DNA of 64,000 nt from Euglena gracilis. Lineage: Eukaryota > Euglenida > Euglenophyceae > Euglenales. This document shows, piece by piece, positions 31,201 through 41,054 of the stretch. The stretch lies in contig CP154957.1 of the NCBI GenBank assembly GCA_039621445.1, positions 22,714,761-22,778,760 on the forward strand, in the 5' to 3' direction. The position numbers were made by a program, and so were the translations under genes. Every line of letters starts with the position of its first letter. Position 1 is the first letter of the stretch. The notes beneath the pieces are model-generated. The model did not search any database. It was given only the letters and a program-made list of their open reading frames with translations, and was not told the DNA's origin.

Positions 31201-32160
31201 TTTCCCCCCATAAGTGCCTGGCAAAGCAAACAACCCAGGAGCATTTGATATAAGGGCAGACCCCGACCCAGTCCAGCAGGGGGGGGGGGGCAATGGCACG
31301 GTCTTGGTGACCAATTTTAGGCCCGGTGCTTCGCCCCAGGCTGAAACTTTTTGCCCCCACCAAGTCAGACAAAGTGCCATTTTGGGCATTTTTTGAAGCA
31401 AAGAATTGTTAAAAATGCAAAAAAAAATGAAAATTTTGACCTTTTGGGGCTTAGGCGGCCTAATTCGCACATAACCTTTTTCACGTTGGCTTGGGCAGCT
31501 GTGCCTATCAACAGAGATGAACAAGATTTTTTTTATTTTGGCTCTGTGACGCCAAGCAATCTGAAACACGGCGACAAGAGAGCACGAAAATGAGCAGATT
31601 TTTTTTTGCGGTGTCAAAATAGCGTTTTTGGGGGGGTCCGGAAATGGGATCCGCACCTCGAAACCCCGGGACCCCCCCCCCCCCGGGAGTGAAAAAAAAA
31701 CGGCACAGGAACGGGACCTTTACCGCTCTTCTTGCCCCTCGGGGCTGTTTCCCCGGGTGTCCTCAAACTGCCGGCGTTGTGCGTCCTGGGTGTTTGCTGG
31801 ACAGATTGCGCCGTGTGGTGTGACCAAGCCAGAGGGAAAGGCTTAGGGGAAGGTGAGTGCGGGGTGTTTGGCAAGGGATGCACAGGGTGGAAGAAACGGG
31901 GTGCGCAGGGAATGAAAGGGATGGGGGCACCCAATTTATGCCTGGGATTCACACAACCAGTTTTGTTGCATAGAACCCGGTGTATGGTATGTATGTGTGT
32001 ATGTATGGCCCGAAGTATGGGCGCTGAAGCGTGCACGAACAAAACTGCATTTGCAGGTGCAAATGGGGTCCCAGCGAATGTGGAATCCTAACTTTTGGTT
32101 ATTTTGGCCTCCGCGGAGGCTCGGTGGAGGCTGGTTACCCTAGCCTCCGTGGAGGCTGGT
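31201..32160. other. Mixed interval, no confident gene
   Basis: Contains the lone TTTGATATAAGG end (31249), a G/C-run foldback (31640-31690) and a plus-strand open run (31732-32091) with mixed residues such as GMKGMGAPNLCLGFTQPVLL. I cannot support the run as a gene. Confidence 0.3.
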
Positions 32161-32163
32161 TAA

Positions 32164-32350
32164 CCCCCCCCAAATAACACCCCCCCCCCGGTGTGTTATT
32201 TGGGCACCCGAACTGGGGCCCCAAGGGGGGGGGGGGTATTTTTACATGGAAAACCAAAGGAAAACAGGGGGGATGTTATTTGGGTGCTCGAAATCGGCCC
32301 CTGAGGGGGGGTGTTAATTGGGGGGGATGTTAATTGGGAGGGGGGTTTTC
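32164..32350. repeat. AATAACACCC foldback, copy 1
   Basis: Words CCCAAATAACACCCCCC, GTGTTATTTGGGCACCCGAA and GGGTGTTAATTGGGG are arranged as a foldback. The whole unit is the inverted counterpart of 59468-59690 (shared phrases TTTTACATGGAAAACCAAAGG and CGAACTGGGGCCCC). A related unit with AATAATACC words is at 1113-1200. Confidence 0.7.
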
Positions 32351-32439
32351 CTCGGAGCCTCCATGGAGGCTGGTTACCTTGGAGCCTCCGCGGAGGCAAC
32401 CGTTGACTCCAACCCCCCCAACCCCTCCCCACTGCCCCC

Positions 32440-33285
32440 ACTCTAATGCCCAGAGGAAGAGGAATTTAATTTTAATTCTTTGACCCCAACTCCACAAGAA
32501 AATTTTTTTTCAATTTTTGCCACATATCCCTTAATTTTTTTTGATTTTGTTTGGACTCCAACACCGCCCACATCCCACAAAAAACAAAACTTTTTTCCCT
32601 GTCACACGTCCCCACACCCCCTGTTTGCCACAAAAACGCCATGTCCGCCTGATGTGGCACAGACCGTTCCGTTTATGCCATGTCCGCCAAACTTGTTCAA
32701 AACCATTTATCCATTTGCCACAAAAACGATGTGTCCGCCAGATTTTGCTTTTATCGTTTACCTTCGCAAATGTGCACACAAACACAGTTTTGTGCATGCG
32801 CGCATTTGCGCCCATGAGCACAAAATTTGCTTCGTGCGTAGCGCACAAGAACTGACGCAGTCGATAAATGGCGTGACAAAGGGGCTGTGACGGCGCGAAC
32901 CAGCGGGCCGTCCAGAAACATAATTTGGTGGGTTTGTCACACCTTTTATCGACGGCGTCAGTCGCGTACAAACACAGTTGCCCATGAACAAAATTTGTTC
33001 ATGGGCTCTGAATGTTCGACAAGTGGTGAGACAAAATACACAAATGTCAAACGCCGGTGGTTCATGTGTGCTAAACACATTGTTCGCGAAGGCGCAAATG
33101 AACCACATTGGGTAGGCAGCCACCCGATAACGATGCACGTCCGCCGGCACTGACTTTTGGATCCCAAAGGCCTTGCCGCTGGCCCGCGGCTTGGGCTTCG
33201 CTGCAGCAGCTACATTAGCTGCTGATGCTTCAGCACCCACCAGGCTGGCATCAGGTATTCATTTAGTGTAGTACACCAAGGTTGT
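32440..33285. repeat. CATGTCCGCCA and AACAAAATTTGTT dialect block (left)
   Basis: Repeated ATGTCCGCCAGA-like words (32640-32750), then palindromic words such as CATGAACAAAATTTGTTCATG and GCGCATTTGCGCCCATGAG. The same dialect reappears at 35650-36080, on the far side of the coding-like region 33430-35508. A minus-strand coding-like stretch at 33150-33255 reads ASGKAFGIQKSVPADV; unrecognised. Confidence 0.55.
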
Positions 33286-33289
33286 CATT

Positions 33290-33415
33290 TTGTGGCTCAT
33301 TGTGGACACCAAAAATTTTTTGTGGTTCACATATGGACACCAGAAAAATTTTTGTGGTTCACCTGTGGACATCAAAAATTTTTTTGTGGTTCACTCATGG
33401 ACACCCAAAAAAAAT
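33290..33415. repeat. GTGGTTCAC..TGGACACC direct repeat (left)
   Basis: Three to four copies of TTTTGTGGTTCAC followed by TGGACACCA or TGGACATCA. The same array occurs in the same orientation at 34655-34775, so the two bracket about 1.25 kb of coding-like sequence as direct repeats. Confidence 0.7.
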
Positions 33416-33429
33416 TCCCACTGCCTGCT

Positions 33430-34412
33430 GACATTTGCATCGGTATCTTTCTCCACAACAGCAATGAAGCAATCTTCTTTGAACATGTTTGCCAAATGGT
33501 GTCCTCGGGAGGAACCACAGAAGGCGGAGAGTGCAGCCTCCGAGTCTCCACTCGGTTGCTCTTCCAGCTCATCCAGAGGCTCCCCTTCTCCAAAGAAAAA
33601 CAAAATCTCTTTACCACATCGAAAGGGAAATTGGCATAAGGTTCGACCTGCATGGAAAAGTCACCGAGATTGGTTGAATTATGATCCAAAGATTGGAGTG
33701 GTGTTAGATTTGGCATCAATTTTGGCAGCCAAAAATCCAAAAGGTTTCAGGTGCTGGGAGAGAAACAGGAATGTGTTTGCAATGCCAACTTCTCAATACA
33801 GGATTCGCATTGTCACAACACATGCGAATGGAGCATATCATATTTGTGCACAAACCACGTTGGCACGGGCGGATTCAGTTCTGTCTGTTTCTTTGACCCC
33901 CTTTTCGCCTGCAGTGATTCCCCTGGCAAGGATTTTGTTCAAAACCGTTTTGTGGATGGTTCAGCACGGTGTTGCACAGAAAAAATTTCCTGCGCTGCTT
34001 GAGCTTCAGTAGTCCAATGGGGTGTCTTACAATTTGCGTTCTGGCTTGAAATATGCCCCGGTGGTGATCAAGTTTTTGGCGAATGCCTCCGCATGGCAGC
34101 TTGCCACAGCATGGGCATCATCCAGGCACAATCCGGACACCTGAGAACCCAACAGTTAAAGCACCCAAGAAAATGGTTGCTCAGGAACAGAAAAAGGTGG
34201 CATATGTTTGCACATGGTTTAATGAATTGCTGTCAAACAATCCAGTGTTGCGTCGCTATGATTCTTTGAAAAAAGAAGGATTTGACATCGGGAAACGTTT
34301 TCATTCATCACCGTGGATGGCATGGCACGAATGGCAATTCCCCAAGGAGTTCGGCATTTGTTTGAGGAGGCAAAAAAAATTGATTGGGTCCACATCCTCC
34401 ACCGTCGTGTAG
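33430..34412 (+). CDS. Unrecognised coding-like segment, probably multi-exon or broken
   Basis: A frame ending at 34012 reads ESAASESPLGCSSSSSRGS, KVRPAWKSHRDWLNYDPK, IGVVLDLASILAAKNPKGF and YRIRIVTTHANGAYHICAQ. It is followed, after one in-frame stop, by SNGVSYNLRSGLKYAPVVIK. A second frame (to 34412) reads KKVAYVCTWFNELLSNNP, KEGFDIGKRFHSSPWMAWHE. Residue use is protein-like across both frames, so this is likely a gene with an unseen intron or a frameshift plus a nonsense codon. No domain is recognised. It lies between direct repeats at 33290 and 34655. Confidence 0.4.
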
Positions 34413-34654
34413 TGGTGGATCATTCCTGACCCGTGCGAACCCTCTAACCCATGCTGACCATAACCCCTGACCCCTAACCTAAACCTCAATTGATTGCATT
34501 TGCGGCACGAGGGAGTGGCGACCCTCCTCCAACCACAGCGGCAGGGTGTGATTCCCTGCCACACTTTTCGGATTGAGCCAGGGTCTGGTGTCTAAAGATC
34601 AATCCACTTTTAGTTGTAAAACTTAATTTTTTCGATCCTCAATCAAGTTTTGTG

Positions 34655-34780
34655 GGCAACAAAATTTTTTGTGGACAACAAACTTTTTTTTGTGGTTCAC
34701 GTATGGACACCCAAAAAATTTTCGTGGTTCACCTGTGGACACCAAAAATAATTTTGTGGTTCACGCGTCTTTTGTGAACC
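34655..34780. repeat. GTGGTTCAC..TGGACACC direct repeat (right)
   Basis: Second array of the repeat at 33290-33415, same orientation, with phrases TTTCGTGGTTCACCTGTGG and TTTTGTGGTTCACG. Confidence 0.7.
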
Positions 34781-34789
34781 ACATCAAAT

Positions 34790-35508
34790 GAATGTCTGGC
34801 TGGCATCGACCGCCCGGTGCAACAGCACCCATTGAAAGAGCTGGAGAAAGGTGCTCAAACACCTTTTGCTTTGGGCGCCTTTGAAGTGTTGAACCTTTTT
34901 CCACTCGCTTGGTTGCATGAAAGTGGTGGGATTTATCCCACATGCGCAAAAACTGGTACGATTTCCAAGGGAGAAAATGAGGAAACATGGTGGAGAATAC
35001 CGGAAAACAGATTCCGGCCCGACGCATCCCGGGTATTTCAGGTACCAATTTTTAATTTCTTGTACCTGCCCCCCCCCCCCTGTCCACCGACCATCCCAAA
35101 ATACCGACCACCCCCCCCCCCGGTCGGGGGTTGCAGGTTGGGGGGGGGTACAACCACCCCCCCCCGGTCGGGGGTTGCAGGTTACCACATTTTTTTTTAA
35201 CTTTCATGTGCTTGTCGACCAGCTTTTTCCCGTGTTTGTGTCATTGTCCCGTCATGTGTATTGTACCACAGGATGCCGCCCGTTCTGACCTCCATACTGA
35301 GAGGCACCGGTGGCAACCTCCACCGTTATGAAATTGCACCTTTTTTGGCTTTTGGTTTTGTTTTGACCCCTAGTGGTACGACCACCCCCCGGTCGGGGGT
35401 TGCAGGAACCCGGTCATTGGACAAGGGGGGGGGGCGGGAAACTCAGTGCTGTTGCAGAAAAAGTGTCGAACCACAATTGCTCGTTGATGAAATTTGTGGT
35501 GTGAAGTA
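34790..35508 (+). CDS. Unrecognised spliced gene fragment (three candidate exons)
   Basis: Exon candidate 1 (about 34790-35040) reads HPLKELEKGAQTPFALGAF, EVLNLFPLAWLHESGG, ENRFRPDASRVFQ and ends at a donor-like CAG/GTACCA. Candidate 2 begins after ACCACAG at about 35272. Candidate 3 (about 35459-35508) ends KSVEPQLLVDEICGVK with a TAA. A GGTCGGGGGTTGCAGG foldback fills each gap, as if repeats had landed in the introns. It may continue the gene at 33430. No family recognised. Confidence 0.35.
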
Positions 35509-35519
35509 ATGTGTAATGC

Positions 35520-36110
35520 TCACTTGAACACCTCCTCTGGCAAATGTTCGCCGGTGAACGAACATTTGCCTGCCTTAGTGCGAATATTTGCATTGCCTTT
35601 CCCCGACCCGCACGACCGGTTGTTTTCGTGTCATCCGTTTGGAAGATAAATGTAATAAATTTATATTAGCGCGCACAAACAAGGTTTGTTTGTGTACGTT
35701 ACAGCGCGCACGAACGCACAAGCACAAGTTTGAGGTGAATGATGAAATGCTCGTGCGCGCTTCAGCGTCTACAAACAAAAATTTGTTCTGTGTTGTTCTG
35801 TTGTGTGCCAAAGCGCTCACCAACGCCTGTCACGTTCAAAAACATCATAGGGTTGTGGCAATCATCAGTGTCTTTTAACATGAACACGTTGCGCCTTTTA
35901 GCTTTTAGCGCCCATGCACTTCCCAAGTGTTTGGTGCGCGCTCTGGCACGCACAAACAAAATTTGTTTGTGGGCGCTAAGGACGCAAGTGCAAGGACATG
36001 TCATTTTAAATTAAGGTTTGCATTGTGAGCGCCCCACGAACGAAAGTTTTGCGCGCAAGTGCGCACACGAACACACATCAGTTCCATGATGGTTGGCGAA
36101 CGCAGTCGAA
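35520..36110. repeat. GCGCAC-AACAAAATTTGTT dialect block (right)
   Basis: Words GCGCGCACAAACAAGG, CACAAACAAAATTTGTTTGT and GAACATTTGCC appear in alternating orientation, the same vocabulary as 32750-33030. With that block it brackets the coding-like region 33430-35508. Confidence 0.6.
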
Positions 36111-36141
36111 CGCAGTGTGCGGTATGTGATGTAATATCACT

Positions 36142-36400
36142 CTATCTCCTAACGGGCGGCTGCACCATGTCCAGTTCATGCACCGCATCAGCACCAGTAC
36201 CATTTGTCATAACAGCGGGTGTGTGGTTCCCACCTGTTTGACATCCAAGACCACCAATCTCACCCTTGGCCCTCTTCGCATCACTCGGTAAGGAATACGC
36301 ATACCAAACCACCTGGAGTTGCAGCCCTCTGACACAGGGTTGCAACAGTTCCAAAATTGAGGGTCCCGGGGTTTCGTAAAAATGGTGAATGCGTGCAAAT
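36142..36400 (-). CDS. Unrecognised coding-like fragment, minus strand
   Basis: The minus strand reads PGPSILELLQPCVRGLQ, LQVVWYAYSLPSDAKRAKGE, GGLGCQTGGNHTPAVMT and GADAVHELDMVQPPVRR before a stop. It looks like genuine protein but I know no family. It begins near the end of the AACAAA dialect block and is cut on the upstream side by a C-run foldback. Confidence 0.3.
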
Positions 36401-36609
36401 GCGCCCATGTATAAAGAAAAAACCCTCAGGTGCGAATTGGCCGAGCGCCCCAGTTCCCCCCCCCCCTGCGTCGGTCCAGTCCTCCCCACCTGGGTCCGCA
36501 CCCCCCCCTAGTCCAGAGGGGGGGGCACCCCAAATAAACCCTGTTTATGTTGATCCTTGCCCAGGAGACAACTTGCCCAGGAGCACATCAGCAAAAGCAT
36601 TCGCGCTGA

Positions 36610-36715
36610 AACGCTTCAGAACGGCATATATACATATATGTATATGCATATGCATGTGCACATGTATATGTTTTTTGCATATGCATATGTATATGTATAT
36701 ACACATATGATATAC
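36610..36715. repeat. ATATGCATAC/T microsatellite
   Basis: About 100 bp of alternating purine-pyrimidine DNA (TATATGTATATGCATATGC and similar), with potential for Z-DNA or cruciform structures. Confidence 0.9.
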
Positions 36716-37586
36716 AAATGTTCCGCTTCCATTGGTGTTTTACACATGAAATCAATGCCTGCTGGAGCCTTACTGGGGCTGGATGACGGAGTCTGGGGAT
36801 CCCAAATACCCAATCTCATGGCCCACGTATGTCGCCTTCATCCGTTGTTTGAATTCTTTCTTGCCCCTGAAATAAGGATTGCTTTTCTACCAAGCATCTT
36901 TGCTGGGTGCAGCCTAAAAGTGGCCAAGAATGGTGTTTTTGGGACGTTTGGGTGTTTTGGGGGGGGGTGTCAGAGGCTCCTTTTTTCAAACATGGGATGT
37001 GGGTCTGTCTTGTGGCTTTTTTCTAACTAGCCAGTGGACCCCCCCCCTTGAGCAATAGCCTGATCTGGCCATGGGATGAAGGATTTTCAACATCTCTCCA
37101 TTTACCCAAGCGTGGTGTGTATCGACAACTCTGATATCCTGAAATTCACATTTTGTTTTTTTGGGGCATTATCTGCACAATGAATCCTGCGTTTTGCAGG
37201 GCATTTTTGGGGAAATTGTTCGATTTTGGCCCGGCCCGGCCCAGCTTGGGTCCAGCCGGGGTCCACAAGGCGGGCTAGCTCAAATTTCTAGCCCTGGCAC
37301 CCCCGGGTCCTTAAAGAGATGTATGTTTGCCACCCTCATTCCGCTTGTTCTCCACAGTCCCGTGCATTCCTGCGATGCCAAATTTCCACCTGCCACGGGA
37401 GAGTTCAAGAAACTTGCCTGCCCGCCAAACGCTCTGGCTGCATGGCTGCAATCTGGTGCTTGTGTCCAGGTGTGGTCTGCTTTTGCCAAAAAGTTTTACT
37501 TGTGGGGTAGAGTTGTATTCATGTTCAATTGGTATTGGCAACAGATCAAACGCTTTTCAAGAGTGAATGGATTGTTGCAGACGTGA
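36716..37586 (+). CDS. Unrecognised coding-like exons, plus strand
   Basis: Segment one (about 36740-36925) reads SIGVLHMKSMPAGALLGLDD, SQIPNLMAHVCRLHPLFE and IRIAFLPSIFAGCSLKVAK. Segment two starts after an acceptor-like TTCTCCACAG at about 37358 and reads CDAKFPPATGEFKKLACPP, NALAAWLQSGACVQVWSAF and FYLWGRVVFMFNWYWQQ, ending at a stop at 37586. Between them lie G-runs and a CCCGGCCCAGCTTGGGTCCAGC block. They may be the end of the gene whose earlier parts are at 33-35.5 kb. No family recognised. Confidence 0.35.
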
Positions 37587-37871
37587 TTTTTTCAATTGTG
37601 TGGGATTACAATATAGCTGGTGCCCTCTATTGACAGGTAGTTTTTGACAGATTTTTCCTCAGTGTTTTGATTGGGTCGTTTGAAAGTTTTTTGACAGGGT
37701 TTGGAACATAATGACAGAATTTTATGCATACTTTTTTGACACGGTTCATGAAACAGCCTGATTGCACCAAATGCCACCCACCCTCTCAACTTCTGCGTGA
37801 AATTTTGCATAAAAGTCTCTGTTAATTTTTTTGAGAGCGCTGTCAAAAAGCTTCAAAGAATTCAAAGAAAC

Positions 37872-38201
37872 CTATTCTCCGGGTTTTATTTCAATGTCAG
37901 TCTGTTCCAACAACGGGGTCGTTAGCTGCAACAAGCACAAAGCGCTCAACTGACAAGTGGCAGTTTGACCCCGTTTCCCCCAGGATGCCGGATGTTCCGT
38001 CATCTCATGCCCTGAGGTTCCCAAGGACACGGTGGTGGCCACCTGTTCCAGTGTTTGAAGAACAAAAACCTGCGACGTGAGGTAACTCCTCCTCATGCAC
38101 AGTCTGTGATGATCCCATTCTGTTTCGGGGTCAAACTCATATTGTGCAGCGACGTTGTGAAACAAACGTGGGCATTGGGGTTGAAGGCTTCTTTTCTCCA
38201 T
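37872..38201 (-). CDS. Unrecognised coding-like frame, minus strand
   Basis: A 109-codon open frame reads CPRLFHNVAAQYEFDPETEW, RLCMRRSYLTSQVFVLQTLE, TTVSLGTSGHEMTEHPASWG. The opposite strand is also open (38055-38585), so strand choice is uncertain. The surrounding 37590-38670 has no obvious repeats other than one G-run at 38298. No family recognised. Confidence 0.3.
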   Translation of the reverse strand: MEKRSLQPQCPRLFHNVAAQYEFDPETEWDHHRLCMRRSYLTSQVFVLQTLEQVATTVSLGTSGHEMTEHPASWGKRGQTATCQLSALCLLQLTTPLLEQTDIEIKPGE

Positions 38202-38670
38202 TTTGGCATGTGCTGTTTTTTGATGTTTCTGCCATTCTGTAATGTCATTGTGATGGAGAATCTGAACCAGGCGATTGCTTCAGGGTTGATCTCCCCCCGG
38301 GGGGGGGGGATATTCATTTTTGTTGGGTTTTTTTTGCATTCTTTTGATATCCCAAGTTTTCCAGTTTTCAAAACAGTTGGTCTTTTTCCACCAGACAATC
38401 TGAAGTTGAATCTTTTTTGTCTGGATTTTGATAATGGTATTTCCATCCAGCCACCGGACAGATTCTTTTATTCTTTTTCGACCTGTCTTTTTTGTGGAAA
38501 ATCATTTCAAAGTTCATTTCTTCCCTGGCGAAAAAAGGTGAATGGTTGTCAAAGGCACACACCAATGGTGATCATGCTTCATTGAATTTTCTCCTCCTTG
38601 AGGAAGTTATTTCCCTGGACGTTAAGCTAAGCAGCTGGAAACTCTTGCATCAAAGAAAGTTTGCAGCAAC

Positions 38671-39844
38671 GTGTTGCAACACATGTGCCTCCTGAAACAA
38701 CAGCTATGTTCCCAAGTGACATTCTGGCAAGGGTTTTTGAAAAGAAGCCGCTTCAAGGACCTCTGTGTTTTGAAGGTCCGGTCTGCCAATGCGCAGCTGT
38801 CCCTGCCCACCAGCATTGAGACCTTCTCCAGTTTTCCAGGTTCCAAGAAAGTTTGGAATGCTAAAGCTCCACAGAGCCTGGTTGTCGAAACCTCCCCAGA
38901 CCACCTCTCATCTCCAGGCTTCTTTTTAAGTCAGAAGACCTCCCTCCCTGGGGGGGGGGGTGGATGGGTCCAGGACCAGGCCGGAGGCCTGGGTATGGGT
39001 TTCCCTGAAGATACCCTCAGACGGCCAGATTTTTCCAGCACCGGGCCAGATGGGTGGGGGGAAGAAGGGGAAGAAGTCTCTTCTCACTGCCCCACACTGC
39101 ATGACGCAATGCATTCCACACCAAGTTCTTGAATCCAACAATGGGAAACAGCAAACACTTATCATGAATGGCATCTTGTACCCCAGCGTTTTTCTACAGC
39201 ATTTTTTTGAAAACATCAAAACTTTTAAAAACATTATTGGTATTAGTTTTTTTTTCCTCCAGCGTTTGCTCATGCTCCGGGTTTCCTACAGAAAAATGTG
39301 CGAATGAGTTTCTTGAACATCCACGATATTTCATTGAAACGGTAAGATGAAGTTTTGCATTTTTTTTTGCATTTTTGCATGATGAAAATTTTGTGAAAAG
39401 TCGCATTTTTGCTTTCCAATTTTTGGGGGGCATTTACACTGCTCCACTTGCAGGCAACTGGAGGTTGCATATTTCAATTCTTTGGACCAATTTCGCATAA
39501 TCAGTTGTTGCATGATGATGTTCCAAGTGGATGCAACCAGGTGAATCAACCAGATTTCTTATTACACAGTTTGTTCTCTCCAGTGGAAAGTGTACATCTC
39601 CGGGAGCTCCCAAGGAATTTATGCACAACTTGCATTTTTTGCATTTTTTGCAATGCATATTTTGAGGAGCTTTGTTGCATATCCCCCCCTGCTTGGTACG
39701 GTCTCCAGGTTCTATGGGAAAAGTGCTGGGCACGCTTTGACCATGTCGGTGGTGGTGGTGGCTGTTTTCACAGTTCCCCGCGAACATTTGCCAGGGTTGC
39801 TTGCGGGGAGGTGGTCCCCTCTCATCAGGTGGAGTTTTGTCTGA
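38671..39844 (+). CDS. Unrecognised spliced gene with canonical small exons
   Basis: The best splice evidence is on the plus strand. Exon 39292-39341 lies between TTTCCTACAG and GTAAGATG and reads KCANEFLEHPRYFIET. Exon 39454-39540 lies between CCACTTGCAG and GTGAATC and reads ATGGCIFQFFGPISHNQ then LLHDDVPSGCNQ, in phase. A further exon from 39584 after TTCTCTCCAG reads WKVYISGSSQGIYAQL and stays open to 39844. Upstream coding-like pieces are at 38700-38930 (RSRFKDLCVLKVRSANAQ, LPTSIETFSSFPGSKKVW) and 39090-39180 (QVLESNNGKQQTLIMNG), separated by a C/G-run foldback at 38940-39060. I do not recognise the protein. Confidence 0.5.
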
Positions 39845-40175
39845 ATGAAGTCATCTTTATGGGTTCCCGTGAACTGAAGTTGCACACATCAGAAAACAAG
39901 ATCAGCGCTGGGTGTGGAAACCTTTCTGGTTGCCACAGTCCGCCTAAAGGCAATAATGCAATGAGCACCCTCCTCCCTTCCCCAACTCTTTTGGACAGAG
40001 AGTCTCAACTGATTGCTCCCCAATGGTGGCCGGTTCGACATAGGGAGGGCATTAGGGGGGGGGTGTACCCCCCCTCCCTCCTGGACGTGGACGGGTGGGG
40101 GCTCCGGACCCGACCCCCCCACCTGCCAGGGGGGGTCCGGACCAACTCCCCTGCGCCCAGTGCTCATGTGCCTAA
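39845..40175. other. Possible further exon, then GC-rich foldback
   Basis: Positions 39850-40030 read GSRELKLHTSENKISAGCG, LSGCHSPPKGNNAMSTLLP on the plus strand, in a different phase from the preceding exon. It could be another exon or alternative splicing. A GGGGTGTACCCCCC / GGGGGTCCGGACC foldback follows (40040-40140). Confidence 0.3.
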
Positions 40176-40176
40176 A

Positions 40177-40595
40177 CCCCCCCCCCTAATAGTGCTGCGG
40201 GGCCAATAGAGCTGCGGGTCCAAATAGTGCGGCATCCCCCGCCGCCGGAGGCGGCCGTCCAATAGTGCGGCACCCCCCCAAAACATAGCAATGTGAAATG
40301 CGTAGAAGCCGGTGCAACCAACTGCAGGCAGCTTTTGTAACCCGCAGAGAGGGGAAAGGGGGCAAATTCCCACCCGAACAACTCACGGAAGTCGTCGTCC
40401 GAAGTTGAAACACACGACCTCACTAGCCTCAGAGTAGGACATTGAGCAGGCAAACAGGGTGTCAGTGGTGATAGGCCGGGACTGAGAGGCACCCAGTCCA
40501 ATAGTGCGGCGGGTCCAAATAGTGCTGCACCCCCCGCCGCCGGAGGCGGCCGTCCAATAGTGCGGCAGTGCAATACTATTTGGGGGGGGGTTTAT
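40177..40595. mobile_element. Foldback element, CCAATAGTGCGGC dialect
   Basis: The left arm 40177-40275 and right arm 40495-40591 share GCCGCCGGAGGCGGCC hairpins and repeated GGGTCCAAATAGTGC/GCGG words, between C-run and G-run ends. About 220 bp of unique-looking DNA lies between them. Architecturally it parallels the AATAAGTGCGC element at 27746-28326 with a different word set. Confidence 0.65.
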
Positions 40596-41054
40596 GTGGC
40601 TGGCAAGCGCTTGGTGGCTGGCGTTGTAAACAAGGTAAGTCCCGCCAGGCTCCGGCCACCTGCTCAGACAAAAAAGCGAAAAACAGCGCCAGGCCAGAAG
40701 ATGGGAGAAAAAGCATTTAACAAACAGCCACAGTGCACACAGGGGTCCAGACCGACCCTGAGGGGAGGGGGTGCCCGGGACCCTTCCCCCCAAAAGGTCA
40801 AATTTCTCTTTCCAACGTTTGCGCCGTAAATTTTTTGCATTTTTTGACAATTTTTTCCCCGAAAATTGTCCTAAATGGCATTTTTGGCCACTTTGTGGGG
40901 TCACAGAGTTTTTCGGCCCGGCGCGGGCCAAAGGCCGGCCCCTGGACCGCGCCACTGTTTAGGTGGGGTGTCCCCCCCCCACCAGGGCAGAACGGGAATC
41001 GGCAAACAGCCAGGGTGGTGGGTGGGGGGGGGGTCGACCACCCCCCCCCCCCAC
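40596..41054. repeat. Repeat interval related to 29150-29290 and 31370-31440
   Basis: Inverted relatives of the AAAAGTGCCATTTTGGGCA / CAAAAAATGC phrase, followed by C/G-run foldbacks ending in CCCCCCACC just before the AT-rich element. No gene. Confidence 0.5.

Noticed and set aside
33290-34780. LTR retrotransposon bounded by GTGGTTCAC..TGGACACC direct repeats
   Set aside because: The flanking repeats are short internal tandem words of about 110 bp without TG..CA ends, primer-binding site or polypurine tract, and the interior lacks protease, RT or integrase motifs.
36610-36715. Tyr/Cys/Met-rich peptide from the ATATGC repeat
   Set aside because: Purely a microsatellite translation.
38055-38585. 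176-codon plus-strand frame rich in Phe/Leu/Cys, possible membrane protein
   Set aside because: Overlaps a more protein-like minus-strand frame at 37872-38201, has no splice or family support, and its hydrophobicity follows T-rich sequence.
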